Made by a program: the position numbers and the translations under genes. This document shows positions 37,390 through 50,063 of a stretch of 64,000 nucleotides of DNA, piece after piece. The stretch spans positions 53,186,443 through 53,250,442 of the forward strand of contig CP136068.1 of the NCBI GenBank assembly GCA_032622095.1, in the 5' to 3' direction. The notes under the pieces are model-generated. The model was not told the DNA's origin, made no database searches, and saw only the letters and a program-made list of their open reading frames with translations. Positions within the stretch are counted from its first letter, which is position 1; the number at the start of each line of letters is the position of its first letter. Source of the stretch: Siphonodentalium dalli. Its lineage: Eukaryota > Mollusca > Scaphopoda > Gadilida > Siphonodentaliidae.

Positions 37390-40300
37390 ATTTGAAATCA
37401 CGACATTTATGCCCTGGCTCGTGTTGACATCGTCCTTGAGCTGCGTGTGTTCATTTGTAACGGTCACAATAGTATAGAGATTACTACTGGAATAACTTAT
37501 TTATCGGCTGGTTATCAGATGAGTTTGTTGTGTAAATATCAAGGGTCCATGATGACATACTTTTGCCAAACTTCATGTAACTGTGTGAGGTGGTTTCCCA
37601 TTATCAGAGGTAATGTGAAACGCACTACTAATAACCAAAATTTGAGGGCGCATGTACATCTCCACAGCGAGTCCCGGTACCTCGCAATTAGGTAAACACG
37701 GCAATTGATGCGAAATCACTAATGTGGACGGACATCTCCAAAGAGTCATGGCACCTCGAAATTAGGTAAAAATGACAATTTATATTAAACCACGACGAAT
37801 ATGTCGGGACCCGTGCTGACATCGGCTCTAGATATCAGGCTGCGCGGGGTTAAACTGTAATTAGGACTGATGTGGTGACCACCACTAAAGACTAACCATG
37901 TTCGTGGGATATGCGTGTGGAGTGACCTGGAGCTCTAAAATCGGGCCATAATAGCGATAATGTTCGGTCTGTACACTGAAGTATTGAAGTCCGTGATTAC
38001 CTATTATACTTTTCCCAAATTTCAACTGCGTGCGGTGGTTTTCCACTACCAGCGGTCACACTGTCTACACATTTGCATCAACTAATGTTGAAGGATATCT
38101 CTGTAGATTGTCCTGTACCTCGAAATTAGGTAGAAATGCAAATTTATATGAAATCACGACGAATATGTCGGGACCCGTGCTGACCTCATGGTCTAGAAAT
38201 CCGACTACGTGGGGTTAAATTGTAATTAGGGTTGATGTGTTGACCACAATGATATACCTGTTATGTTCGTGGATTATGCGTGTGGAGTGTCCTTGAGCCC
38301 TAACAACGGGCCATAAAAGCGATAATTTTTGGTTTGTACATAGACGTATTGAAGTCCGTGATGACATTTTTTACCAAATTTCAACTGCGTGGGGTGGTTT
38401 TCCACTATACCAGCGGTCACACTCTCTACACATATGCATCAACTAATGTGGAGGGATATCTCTGTAGAGTGTCCTGGTACCTCGAAATTAGGTAGAAATG
38501 CCAATCTATATGAAATCACGACGAATATGTCGGGACCCGTGCTGACCTCGTGCTCTAGAAATCCAGCTGCGTGGGGTTAAATTGTAATTAGGGCTGATGT
38601 GTTGACCACAATGACATACCTGCTATGTTCGTGGGTTATGCGTGTGGAGTGTCCTGGAGCCCTAAAAACAGGCTATAATAGCGATAATGTTCGGTTTGTA
38701 CATAGACGTATTGAAGTACGTGATGACCTACTTTTACCAAATTTCAACTGCGTGGGGTGGTTTTCCAATACCAGCGGTCACACTCTCTACAAATATGAGT
38801 CAACTAATGTGCAGGGATATCTCTGTAGAGTGTCCTGGTACCTCGAAATTAGGTAGAAATGCCAATCTATATGAAATCACGACGAATATGTCGGGACCCG
38901 TGCTGACCTCATGCACTAGAAATCCAGCTGCGTGGGGTTAAATTGTAATTAGGGCTGATGTGTTGACCACAATGACATACCTGCTATGTTCGTGGGTTAT
39001 GCGTGTGTGGTGTCCTGGAGCCCTAAAAACGGGCCATAATAGCGATCATGTTCGGTTTGTACATAGAAGTATTGAATTCCGTGATGACCTGCTTTTGCCA
39101 AATTTCAACTGCGTGGGTGGTTTTCCACTACCAGCGGTCACACTCTCTACAAATATGCATCAACTAATGTGGAGGGATATCTCTGTAGAGTGTCCTGGTA
39201 CCTCGAAATTAGGTAGAAATGCCAATTTATATGAAATCACGAAGAATATGTCGGGACCCGTGCTGACCTCGTGCTCTAGAAATCCAGCTGCGTGGGGTTA
39301 AATTGTAAATATGGCTGATGTGTTGACCACAATGACATGCCTGTTATGTTCGCGGGTTATGCGTGTGTGGTGTCCTGGAGCCCTAAAAACGGGCCATAAT
39401 AGCGATCATGTTCGGTTTGTACATAGAAGTATTGAATTCCGTGATGACCTGCTTTTGCCAAATTTCAACTGCGTGGGTGGTTTTCCACTACCAGCGGTCA
39501 CACTCTCTACAAATATGCATCAACTAATGTGGAGGGATATCTCTGTAGAGTGTCCTAGTACCTCGAAATTAGGTAGAAATGCCAATCTATATGAAATCAC
39601 GACGAATATGTCGGGACCCGTGCTGACCTCGTGCTCTAGAAATCCAGCTGCGTGGGGTTAAATTGTAAATAGGGATGATGTGTTGACCACAATGACATGC
39701 CTGATATGTTCGTGGGTTATGCGTGTGTGGTGTCCTGGAGCCCTAAAAACGGGCCATAATATAGCGATAATGTTCGGTTTGTACATAGACGTATTGAAGT
39801 CCGTGATGACCTGTTTTTACCAAATTTAAACTGCGTGGGGCGGTTTTACACTACCAGCGGTCACACTGTCTACACATATGAATCAACTAATGCGGAGGGT
39901 TATCTCTGTAGAGTGTCCTGGTACCTCGAAATTAGGTAGAAATGCCAATTTATATGAAATCACGACGAATATGTCGGAACCCGTGCTGACCTCGTGCTCT
40001 AGAAATCCAGCTGCGTGGGGTTAAATTGTAAATAGGGATGATGTGTTGACCACAATGACATGCCTGATATGTTCGTGGGTTATGCGTGTGTGGTGTCCTG
40101 GAGCCCTAAAAACGGGCCATAATAGCGATAATGTTCGGTTTGTACATAGACGTATTGAAGTCCGTGATGACCTGATTTTACCAAATTTCAACTGCGTGGG
40201 GCGGCTTTACACTACCAGCGGTCACACTGTCTACACATATGAATCAACTAATGTGGATGGTTATCTCTGTAGAGTGTCCTGGTACCTCGAAATTAGGTAG

Positions 40301-43300
40301 AAATGCCAATTTTTATGAAATCACGACGAATATGTCGGGACCCGTGCTGACCTCGTGCTCTAGAAATCCAGCTGCGTGGGGTTAAATTGTAAATAGGGAT
40401 GATGTGTTGACCACAATGACATGCCTGTTATGTTCGTGGGTTATGCGTATGTGGTGTCCTGGAGCCCTAAAAACGGGCCATACTAGCGATAATGTTGGGT
40501 TTGTACATAGACGTATTGAAGTCCGTGATGACCTGTTTTACCAAATTTCAACTGCGTGGGGTGGTTTTCCACTACCAGCGGTCACACTCTCTACACATAT
40601 GCATCAACTAATGTGGAGGGATATCTCTGTAGAGTGTCCTGGTACCTCGAAATTAGGTAGAAATGCCAATTTATATTAAATCACGACGAATATGTCGGGA
40701 CCCGTGCTGACCTCGTGCTCTAGAAATCCAGCTGCGTGGGGTTAAATTGTAAATAGGGATGATGTGTTGACCACAATGACATGCCTGTTATGTTCGTGGG
40801 TTATGCGTGTGTGGTGTCCTGGAGCCCTAAAAACGGGCCATACTAGCGATAATGTTCGGTTTGTACATAGACGTATTGAAGTCCGTGATGACCTGTTTTT
40901 ACCAAATTTCAACTGCGTGGGGCGGCTTTACACTACCAGCGGTCACAATGTCTACACATATGAATCAACTAATGTGGAGGGTTATCTCTGTAGAGTGTCC
41001 TGTTACCTCGAAATTAGGTAGAAATGCCAATTTATATGAAATCACGACCAATATGTCGGGACCCGTGCTGACCTCGTGCTCTAGAAATCCAGCTGCGTGG
41101 GGTTAAATTGTAAATAGGGCTGATGTGTTGACCACAATGACATGCCTGATATGTTCGTGGGTTATGCGTGTGTGGTGTCCTGGAGCCCTAAAAACGGGCC
41201 ATAATAGCGATAATGTTCGGTTTGTACATAGACGTATTGAAGTCCGTGATGACCTGTTTTTACCAAATTTCAACTGCGTGGGGCGGCTTTACACTACCAG
41301 CAGTCACACTGTCTACACATATGAATCAACTAATGTGGAGGGTTATCTCTGTAGAGTGTCCTGGTACCTCGAAATTAGGTAGAAATGCCAATTTATATGA
41401 AATCACGACGAATATGTCGGGACCCGTGCTGACCTCGTGCTCTAGAAATCCAGCAGCGTGGGGTTAAATTGTAAATAGGGATGATGTGTTGACCACAATG
41501 ACATGCCTGTTATGTTCGTGGGTTATGCGTGTGTGGTGTCCTGGAGCCCTAAAAACGGGCCATACTAGCGATAATGTTCGGTTTGTACATAGACGTATTG
41601 AAGTCCGTGATGACCTGTTTTTACCAAATTTCAACTGCGTGGGGTGGTTTTCCACTACCAGCGGTCACACTCTCTACACATATGCATCAACTAATGTGGA
41701 GGGATATCTCTGTAGAGTGTCCTGGTACCTCGAAATTAGGTAGAAATGCCAATTTATATTAAATCACGACGAATATGTCGGGACCCGTGCTGACCTCGTG
41801 CTCTAGAAATCCAGCTGCGTGGGGTTAAATTGTAAATAGGGATGATGTGTTGACCACAATGACATGCCTGTTATGTTCGTGGGTTATGCGTGTGTGGTGT
41901 CCTGGAGCCCTAAAAACGGGCCATACTAGCGATAATGTTCGGTTTGTACATAGACGTATTGAAGTCCGTGATGACCTGTTTTTACCAAATTTCAACTGCG
42001 TGGGGCGGCTTTACACTACCAGCGGTCACACTGTCTACACATATGAATCAACTAATGTGGAGGGTTATCTCTGTAGAGTGTCCTGGTACCTCGAAATTAG
42101 GTAGAAATGCCAATTTATATGAAATCACGACCAATATGTCGGGACCCGTGCTGACCTCGTGCTCTAGAAATCCAGCTGCGTGGGGTTAAATTGTAAATAG
42201 GGATGATGTGTTGACCACAATGACATGCCTGATATGTTCGTGGGTTATGCGTGTGTGGTGTCCTGGAGCCCTAAAAACGGGCCATAATAGCGATAATGTT
42301 CGGTTTGTACATAGACGTATTGAAGTCCGTGATGACCTGTTTTTTACCAAATTTCAACTGCGTGGGGCGGCTTTACACTACCAGCGGTCACACTGTCTAC
42401 ACATATGAATCAACTAATGTGGAGGGTTATCTCTGTAGAGTGTCCTGGTACCTCGAAATTAGGTAGAAATGCCAATTTATATGAAATCACGACGAATATG
42501 TCGGGACCCGTGCTGACCTCGTGCTCTAGAAATCCAGCTGCGTGGGGTTAAATTGTAAATAGGGATGATGTGTTGACCACAATGACATGCCTGATATGTT
42601 CGTGGGTTATGCGCGTGTGGTGTCCTGGAGCCCTAAAAACGGGCCATAATAGCGATAATGTTCGGTTTGTACATAGACGTATTGAAGTCCGTGATGACCT
42701 GTTTTTACCAAATTTCAACTGCGTGGGGCGGCTTTACACTACCAGCGGTCACACTGTCTACACATATGAATCAACTAGTGTGGAGGGTTATCTCTGTAGA
42801 GTGTCCTGGTACCTCGAAATTAGGTAGAAATGCCAATTTATATGAAATCACGACCAATATGTCGGGACCCGTGCTGACCTCGTGCTCTAGAAATCCAGCT
42901 GCGTGGGGTTAAATTGTAAATAGGGATGATGTGTTGACCACAATGACATGCCTGTTATGTTCGTGGGTTATGCGTGTGTGGTGTCCTGGAGCCCTAAAAA
43001 CGGGCCATACTAGCGATAATGTTCGGTTTGTACATAGACGTATTGAAGTCCGTGATGACCTGTTTTTACCAAATTTCAACTGCGTGGGGTGGTTTTCCAC
43101 TACCAGCGGTCACACTCTCTACACATATGCATCAACTAATGTGGAGGGATATCTCTGTAGAGTGTCCTGGTACCTCGAAATTAGGTAGAAATGCCAATTT
43201 ATATGAAATCACGACGAATATGTCGGGACCCGTGCTGACCTCGTGCTCTAGAAATCCAGCTGCGTGGGGTTAAATTGTAAATAGGGATGATGTGTTGACC

Positions 43301-46300
43301 ACAATGACATGCCTGATATGTTCGTGGGTTATGCGTGTGTGGTGTCCTGGAGCCCTAAAAACGGGCCATAATAGCGATAATGTTCGGTTTGTACATAGAC
43401 GTATTGAAGTCCGTGATGACCTGTTTTTACCAAATTTCAACTGCGTGGGGCGGCTTTACACTACCAGCGGTCACACTGTCTACACATATGAATCAACTAA
43501 TGTGGAGGGTTATCTCTGTAGAGTGTCCTGGTACCTCGAAATTAGGTAGAAATGCCAATTTATATGAAATCACGACCAATATGTCGGGACCCGTGCTGAC
43601 CTCGTGCTCTAGAAATCCAGCTGCGTGGGGTTAAATTGTAAATAGGGATGATGTGTTGACCACAATGACATGCCTGATATGTTCGTGGGTTATGCGTGTG
43701 TGGTGTCCTGGAGCCCTAAAAACGGGCCATAATAGCGATAATGTTCGGTTTGTACATAGACGTATTGAAGTCCGTGATGACCTGTTTTTACCAAATTTCA
43801 ACTGCGTGGGGCGGCTTTACACTACCAGCGGTCACACTGTCTACACATATGAATCAACTAATGTGGAGGGTTATCTCTGTAGAGTGTCCTGGTACCTCGA
43901 AATTAGGTAGAAATGCCAATTTATATGAAATCACGACGAATATGTCGGGACCCGTGCTGACCTCGTGCTCTAGAAATCCAGCTGCGTGGGGTTAAATTGT
44001 AAATAGGGATGATGTGTTGACCACAATGACATGCCTGTTATGTTCGTGGGTTATGCGTATGTGGTGTCCTGGAGCCCTAAAAACGGGCCATACTAGCGAT
44101 AATGTTGGGTTTGTACATAGACGTATTGAAGTCCGTGATGACCTGTTTTTACCAAATTTCAACTGCGTGGGGTGGTTTTCCACTACCAGCGGTCACACTC
44201 TCTACACATATGCATCAACTAATGTGGAGGGATATCTCTGTAGAGTGTCCTGGTACCTCGAAATTAGGTAGAAATGCCAATTTATATTAAATCACGACGA
44301 ATATGTCGGGACCCGTGCTGACCTCGTGCTCTAGAAATCCAGCTGCGTGGGGTTAAATTGTAAATAGGGATGATGTGTTGACCACAATGACATGCCTGTT
44401 ATGTTCGTGGGTTATGCGTGTGTGGTGTCCTGGAGCCCTAAAAACGGGCCATACTAGCGATCATGTTCGGTTTGTACATAGACGTATTGAAGTCCGTGAT
44501 GACCTGTTTTTACCAAATTTCAACTGCGTGGGGTGGTTTTCCACTACCAGCGGTCACACTCTCTACAAATATGCATCAACTAATGTGGAGGGATATCTCT
44601 GTAGAGTGTCCTGGTACCTCGAAATTAGGTAGAAATGCCAATTTATATGAAATCACGACGAATATGTCGGGACCCGTGCTGACCTCGTGCTCTAGAAATC
44701 CAGCTGCGTGGGGTTAAATTGTAAATAGGGATGATGTGTTGACCACAATGACATGCCTGTTATGTTCGTGGGTTATGCGTGTGTGGTGTCCTGGAGCCCT
44801 AAAAACGGGCCATACTAGCGATAATGTTCGGTTTGTACATAGACGTATTGAAGTCCGTGATGACCTGTTTTTACCAAATTTCAACTGCGTGGGGTGGTTT
44901 TCCACTACCAGCGGTCACACTCTCTACACATATGCATCAACTAATGTGGAGGGATATCTCTGTAGAGTGTCCTGGTACCTCGAAATTAGGTAGAAATGCC
45001 AATTTATATGAAATCACGACGAATATGTCGGGACCCGTGCTGACCTCGTGCTCTAGAAATCCAGCTGCGTGGGGTTAAATTGTAAATAGGGATGATGTGT
45101 TGACCACAATGACAAGCCTGATATGTTCGTGGGTTATGCGTGTGTGGTGTCCTGGAGCCCTAAAAACGGGCCATAATATAGCGATAATGTTCGGTTTGTA
45201 CATAGACGTATTGAAGTCCGTGATGACCTGTTTTTACCAAATTTCAACTGCGTGGGGCGGCTTTACACTACCAGCGGTCACACTGTCTACACATATGAAT
45301 CAACTAATGTGGAGGGTTATCTCTGTAGAGTGTCCTGGTACCTCGAAATTAGGTAGAAATGCCAATTTATATGAAATCACGACGAATATGTCGGGACCCG
45401 TGCTGACCTCGTGCTCTAGAAATCCAGCTGCGTGGGGTTAAATTGTAAATAGGGATGATGTGTTGACCACAATGACATGCCTGTTATGTTCGTGGGTTAT
45501 GCGTGTGTGGTGTCCTGGAGCCCTAAAAACGGGCCATACTAGCGATAATGTTCGGTTTTTACATAGACGTATTGAAGTCCGTGATGACCTGTTTTTACCA
45601 AATTTCAACTGCGTGGGGTGGTTTTCCACTACCAGCGGTCACACTCTCTACACATATGCATCAACTAATGTGGAGGGATATCTCTGTAGAGTGTCCTGGT
45701 ACCTCGAAATTAGGTAGAAATGCCAATTTATATGAAATCACGTCGAATATGTCGGGACCCGTGCTGACCTCGTGCTCTAGAAATTCAGCTGCATGGGGTT
45801 AAATTGTAATTAGGGCTGATGTGTTGACCACAATGACATACCTGCTATATTCGTGGGTTATGCCTGTGTGGTGTCCTGGAGCCCTAAAAACGGGCCATAA
45901 TAGCGATCATGTTCGGTTTGTACATAGAAGTATTGAATTCCGTGATGACCTGCTTTTGCCAAATTTCAACTGCGTGGGTGGTTTTCCACTACCAGCGGTC
46001 ACACTCTATACAAATATGCATCAACTAATGTGGAGGGATATCTCTGTAGAGTGTCCTGGTACCTCGAAATTAGGTAGAAATGCCAATTTATATGAAATCA
46101 CGAAGAATATGTCGGGACCCGTGCTGACCTCGTGCTCTAGAAATCCAGCTGCGTGGGGATAAATTGTAATTAGGGCTAATGTGTCGACCACAATGACATA
46201 CCTGTTATGTTCGTGGGTTATGCGTGTGGGGTGTCTAGGAGCCCTAAAAACGGGCCATAATAGCGATAATGTTCGGGTTTGTACATAGACGTATTGAAGT

Positions 46301-46390
46301 CCGTGATGACCTGTTTTTACCAAATTTCAACTGCGTGGAGCGGTTTTCCACTACCAGAGGTCACACTGTCTACACATATGCATCAACTAA
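37390..46390 (+). repeat. 361-bp satellite array, right arm (inverted)
   Basis: About 25 monomers in the opposite orientation to the left arm. Monomers nearest the core (37,390-38,400) are strongly diverged, with one internal duplication of an ACCTCGAAATTAGGTA block. Identity rises steadily outward, so the oldest copies sit next to the core. Both monomer subfamilies of the left arm are present. Block duplications include about 1,445-bp (four-monomer) spacing between near-identical monomers at 41,486 and 42,931, and 3,610-bp spacing between 40,404 and 44,014 (shared GTTGGGTTTGTACAT variant). Confidence 0.97.
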
Positions 46391-46824
46391 TTGTTCCCGG
46401 GATCAAAGTAGGCATATATACCAAATTTGAGTGGGATCGGTCAAGGTCCAGAAACATGCCTAGATGAGCATATATGAGAGAGGTCAAGGTCAAGGACGCG
46501 ATCGCATGTGAAATTTGACCCACCCGTATTGTTCCCGGGATCAAAGTATGCCTACATATTAAATTTTAGTCGGATCGGTCGAGGTCCAGAAACATGCCTA
46601 TATGAGCATATATGAGCGAGGTCAAGGTCAAGGCTAATGTCGGGACTAGTGCTGAGCTCGTTCTGATAAGTCTGGGCTCCGTAGGGTGTTATTTTAATTA
46701 CCACTGGTGCGCTGACCACAATGACATATTTATGTTGTCGGTGGGTATATACGATCTGGTCGCGATTTACGATCGCGATCGCGGGGCGCGATCGCGGTAC
46801 GCGGTTGGCTAACAGAATCATACA

Positions 46825-46828
<4 letters not shown>
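46265..46828 (-). repeat. Right terminal inverted repeat of giant element
   Basis: Reverse complement of 2907-3470 at about 99% by eye. The subterminal GCGATCGC block lies at about 46,742-46,797, and the terminus reads CTAACAGAATCATACATCTC before (TA)n. Confidence 0.9.
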
Positions 46829-46883
<55 letters not shown>

Positions 46884-46905
46884 CTATATATATATCTATA
46901 TCTAT
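46829..46905. repeat. (TA)n / TATATC microsatellite at right border
   Basis: About 54 bases of TA followed by TATATC repeats. It mirrors the (TA)n at 2862-2906 outside the left terminus. Confidence 0.95.
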
Positions 46906-46916
46906 ATCTATATTTG

Positions 46917-48262
46917 CGAATGTCTGTCTGTCTGTGTTCTATAGAAATTAACAGGGGACCATCTAGATGATGCCAAAGGGGTCTACTAAAAGTAGCTTTT
47001 TACGAGAAAGATAATGGTCGGGGTTAGAAATTTCTAAAGTGACGCCGCTGTTGTCAGGGGCAGAAAAGGGGGGAGGGGCAGAAAATAAAATTGTCGCCGA
47101 TTGCCACCAAACTTATAAATAATAATCCCCATGATATGAGGAATCTAAAGGTGTGGTTTAAATATGACAAAAGTCGCGCCGTTCGCGTCAGGGGTGCCCG
47201 GAAGGGGGAGGGGCAGATTTTTTTTCTGTCGCCGATTTCCACCAAACTTATATATAATCATTCCCATGATATGAAAAAAACAACGGTGTGGTTTAAAAGT
47301 GGCGTCGTTCGAGTCAGGGATGCACGGAAGGGGAGAGCGGCACCAAAATTGAAAAACTAATTTTAGCACCGATCTCCACCAAATTTATATATATTCTTCT
47401 TCATTATACAAGGAATCAAATTGTGCGCTTTAACAACGCCAAATTGTTGTCTTTTGGTTGAGAGATTGGGAGGGGGTGGGCACTAAATTTGATAATAATT
47501 GGTTTAGTCGCCGATTGCCACCACACTTATACAAAATCATCCCCATGGTATGAGGAGTCTAATGGTGTTGCTTATATATGTCAAATGTGGCCTCATTCGA
47601 GTCAGGGTTGCATTGAAAGGGACAGGGGCACCAAAATTGATGTACAATTTTTTTGCGCCAATTTCCACCAAATTGATACACGTTCTTAGCCAAGATACGA
47701 GGAATCTAATCGTGTGATTTAAAGACGCCATAGTGGTGCTGTTTGTTTGAGAGATTGGGGGGTGTGGATTGGCACCAAATTTGATAAAAAAAAATGGTTT
47801 TGTCGCCGATTATCACCAAACTTATAAACAATCATCTCCATGATATCAGGAGTATAATCGTGTGGTTTAAGGGTGTCATAAGTTGAGCCATTCGAGTCAG
47901 TGGTGTATAGAGATGAGAGGGACACAACAAATTATATCTATATGTTTAGTGCCGATTTCCACTAGATTGATACATATTCTTCTCTGTGATACGAGGAATC
48001 TTATCGTGTCGTTTAGATACACCAAATTAGTGCCCTATGGGTGAGAGATATGGGGACCTTAAATTTGATACGAATTTGTATACTCGCCAATTTTCACCAA
48101 TTTCATATATATGCATCTCTAAGCTCCAATGAGTCTTAGTGTGTGCAGCTTGAGACTGAAATGGGGACGGGAGGGTCACCAAGACTGATACAGAATATTT
48201 TTGGTACTAATTACCATCAAATTCAGACACGTTCTTCTCAAATGATACAATAAATTAAATCG
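46917..48262 (+). mobile_element. Q element copy 1 (HINE/pearl-like, tandem-core)
   Basis: It opens with a TCTG microsatellite followed by GTTCTATAGAAATTAACAGG. About nine diverged core units of roughly 135-147 bp follow, each carrying a GCCGATTTCCACCAAACTTAT-like block (about 47,096; 47,231; 47,369; 47,511; 47,657; 47,804; 47,951; 48,088; 48,218) and a GTGGTTTAA / GAGTCAGGG-TGC block. A tetranucleotide microsatellite next to tandem cores is the layout of pearl (bivalve) and DINE-1/HINE elements; I see no intact CTAG end, so the assignment is tentative. No coding capacity. Confidence 0.6.
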
Positions 48263-48860
48263 TGCTGTCTGTCTGTCTGTCTTTCTGTCTGTCTGTGTGC
48301 GTTCTATATATAACTTCACGCGCTACAATCGAGATGGCACCAAGGCGTTCTAAGAGGGGTAACTGTTTACAAGGAAGATAACGTTGCGGGTAAAAAATTT
48401 CTAAAATGGCGCTGTTGGTGTCAGGGGAAGAAAAGGGGGAGGTCGGCAAAATTAAAAATATATCGTGAAATAGTTTTGTCGCCGATTTCCACCAAACGAA
48501 TACATAATCACCTTCGCAATATGGCGTTGTTCGAGTCAACGTTGCATCAACAATTGATTTAATAAACTATTTTAGCCCAGATTTCCACCAAATTGATATA
48601 TTATTCTTCTCTATGATACGAGGAATATCATCGTGTGATTTAAAGACGTAAAATTGCTGTCGGTTGGGTGAGAGATATGGGTCATAACTATTCTCAGAAT
48701 TTGTTTAGTTGCTGATTACCACCAAACATATATATAATCATCGCCAGTATATCATGCATCCATGAGTCTAATGGGAGTGGTTTAAATTGTCAAAAGAGGC
48801 AAACCAATTTCCACCGAATTCATACACGTTTTTCTCTAATGATATACCATGAAGTAAATC
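48263..48860 (+). mobile_element. Q element copy 2 (head-to-tail with copy 1)
   Basis: It restarts with a TCTG microsatellite (48,263-48,298), then a GTTCTATATATAACTT lead and the same GGCGCTG-TG-TCAGGGG-AGAAAAGGGGG segment seen in copy 1 near 47,045-47,070. About four core units follow (CCACCAAA-type blocks at about 48,480; 48,577; 48,711; 48,801). It fades out at about 48,860 without a recognisable end. Confidence 0.6.
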
Positions 48861-49895
48861 ACATTTGGTGTCGTTTGCGTCGCGGATGGCGAGCGGATAT
48901 GTACTATCATTGATAATATTGCTATTCGCCTTTATCCACATGTACGTTATATACAGTCACCCAGGCCATCTCCATATCATTTTAAGTAGTTTTGGACGTT
49001 CACATTTCACAATCCCGACATATGGTGACCCACTTAAGTCACTTGAACAATTATATCTTCTTAACTGTCATATTTATATGGGAATAGCAATCAGGGCATT
49101 CACAAAATGAGCTAGCAAAAAGAGATACATAGAAGAAGCATTAAACGTATATTTATCATTCTATTGAAGAGATACATACATTCGTGCAAACTGAGAGACC
49201 CCGAACCGTCAGAGGATTGCATATATATTATAACAAAATTGAGTCTGTTCCATTCAATACAGTTTCCACAAAAAAGTTACAATTTTGTCAAGAGATATGG
49301 AAGGCCTGTTCAAAAATAGTGGTCACAATGTGCAGTCAAATATAGTTTCTTTGGTATACAAGAAAATGCAGTTAGTAGCATAAGACTTTTCAGGATCCTC
49401 CCAATACTGCACATCTGACAAGGGTTTTATAACAGACTCCTCGACTGACATAAACAACTCAAAATCTCGCTCTGTGCCTGTAGCTAATATTTATGCACAT
49501 CAACATTTCGTTTAAACTAAGAATATTTAGCCAATATATAGCACCATGAACAGAGGAGCACCTGGAAATTTCTTTGAAACATACAGATCTTCATGGAAAT
49601 ACCTCGAGAACTTAGTCCAACCCACTAAATTGATTGATACATCTCAATATTTAAAACCCAATTATCATCTTTTATCGAACTAATGTGTTATGATGTTCAT
49701 GTATCATATTATAACGTCTAATGTATACGCAGTTGTAAATAAATACACACTTCATTATTGTCGGAACGGATTAATCGCGACAAACAGAATGACAATTGAC
49801 AAGGTGAACCACTACTTATATCCCATGACTGTAATAATCATGTTTTATGATGCTATTTATGAGAAAACGTATAACACTTTTAAGCAAGAGCATTC
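48861..49895. other. AT-rich intergenic sequence, no gene seen
   Basis: It contains an 81-codon plus-strand frame (48,865-49,110) with a hydrophobic segment near residues 13-31, but no family resemblance and no splice context. I do not call a gene here. Confidence 0.4.
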
Positions 49896-49973
49896 TCTAT
49901 CCCCAACAAATATCCACATCATATAGAGGGTTTCTCATCGCATTAACCTGTGCAACGCCGGGTAACCCTGCTA

Positions 49974-49974
<1 letters not shown>
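49896..49974 (+). mobile_element. 3' end of a HINE-like element (element Z)
   Basis: The sequence GCAACGCCGGGTAACCCTGC ends in CTAG (49,971-49,974) directly before (TA)n. A GC-rich hairpin relic followed within about 12 bases by CTAG is the Helitron/Helentron 3'-end pattern. The upstream extent of this copy is not determinable by eye; the start given is nominal. Confidence 0.5.

Positions 49975-50062
<88 letters not shown>
49975..50062. repeat. (TA)n microsatellite, about 88 bp
   Basis: Pure TA between the CTAG end of element Z and the inverted CTAG end of the next element, so two elements meet end to end across it. Confidence 0.97.

Positions 50063-50063
<1 letters not shown>

Larger units (their letters stand above)
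34542..37390. other. Non-satellite core of the giant element
   Basis: About 2.85 kb between the two satellite arms. No transposase, integrase or other domain is recognisable; open frames are short and mostly run through minisatellite. It holds two related CCC-rich minisatellites, a 20-G run (35,616-35,635), a perfect-stem hairpin (36,516-36,559) and a 187-bp MITE (36,662-36,848). If the 44-kb structure is a transposon, this core would be the remnant of its unique centre; if it is an inverted duplication, it is the spacer. Confidence 0.7.
2907..46828. mobile_element. Giant fold-back-like element with satellite-filled inverted arms
   Basis: The two ends are near-identical inverted copies. The left begins GAGATGTACGATTCTGTTAG and the right is its reverse complement with one change; the match continues about 560 bp into 361-bp satellite arrays that run in opposite orientation on the two arms. 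A roughly 2.85-kb non-satellite core separates the arms, and both outer ends abut (TA)n between same-orientation Q repeats. Long inverted repeats built of tandem subrepeats around a short core are the architecture of fold-back (FB/Galileo-like) DNA transposons, but this one is about 43.9 kb, of which about 16 kb is a nested array. No transposase is visible, so it would be non-autonomous. The alternative is an inverted segmental duplication of a satellite array with no transposition. Confidence 0.6.

Noticed and set aside
3412-46467. Dozens of 80-116-codon open frames in the 361-bp satellite as a tandem protein family
   Set aside because: They arise because monomers are nearly identical. The 361-bp period is not a multiple of three, frames overlap each other on one strand, fused and broken versions follow 1-2-bp indels, and no domain or splice logic is seen.
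2907-46828. Calling the 44-kb structure a Helitron, Polinton or LTR element
   Set aside because: No CTAG end or 3' hairpin at its termini, no polymerase, integrase or capsid-type frames, and the repeats are inverted instead of direct.
48865-49110. 81-codon frame with a hydrophobic segment
   Set aside because: No family resemblance, no splice or promoter context, and AT-rich composition typical of chance frames.
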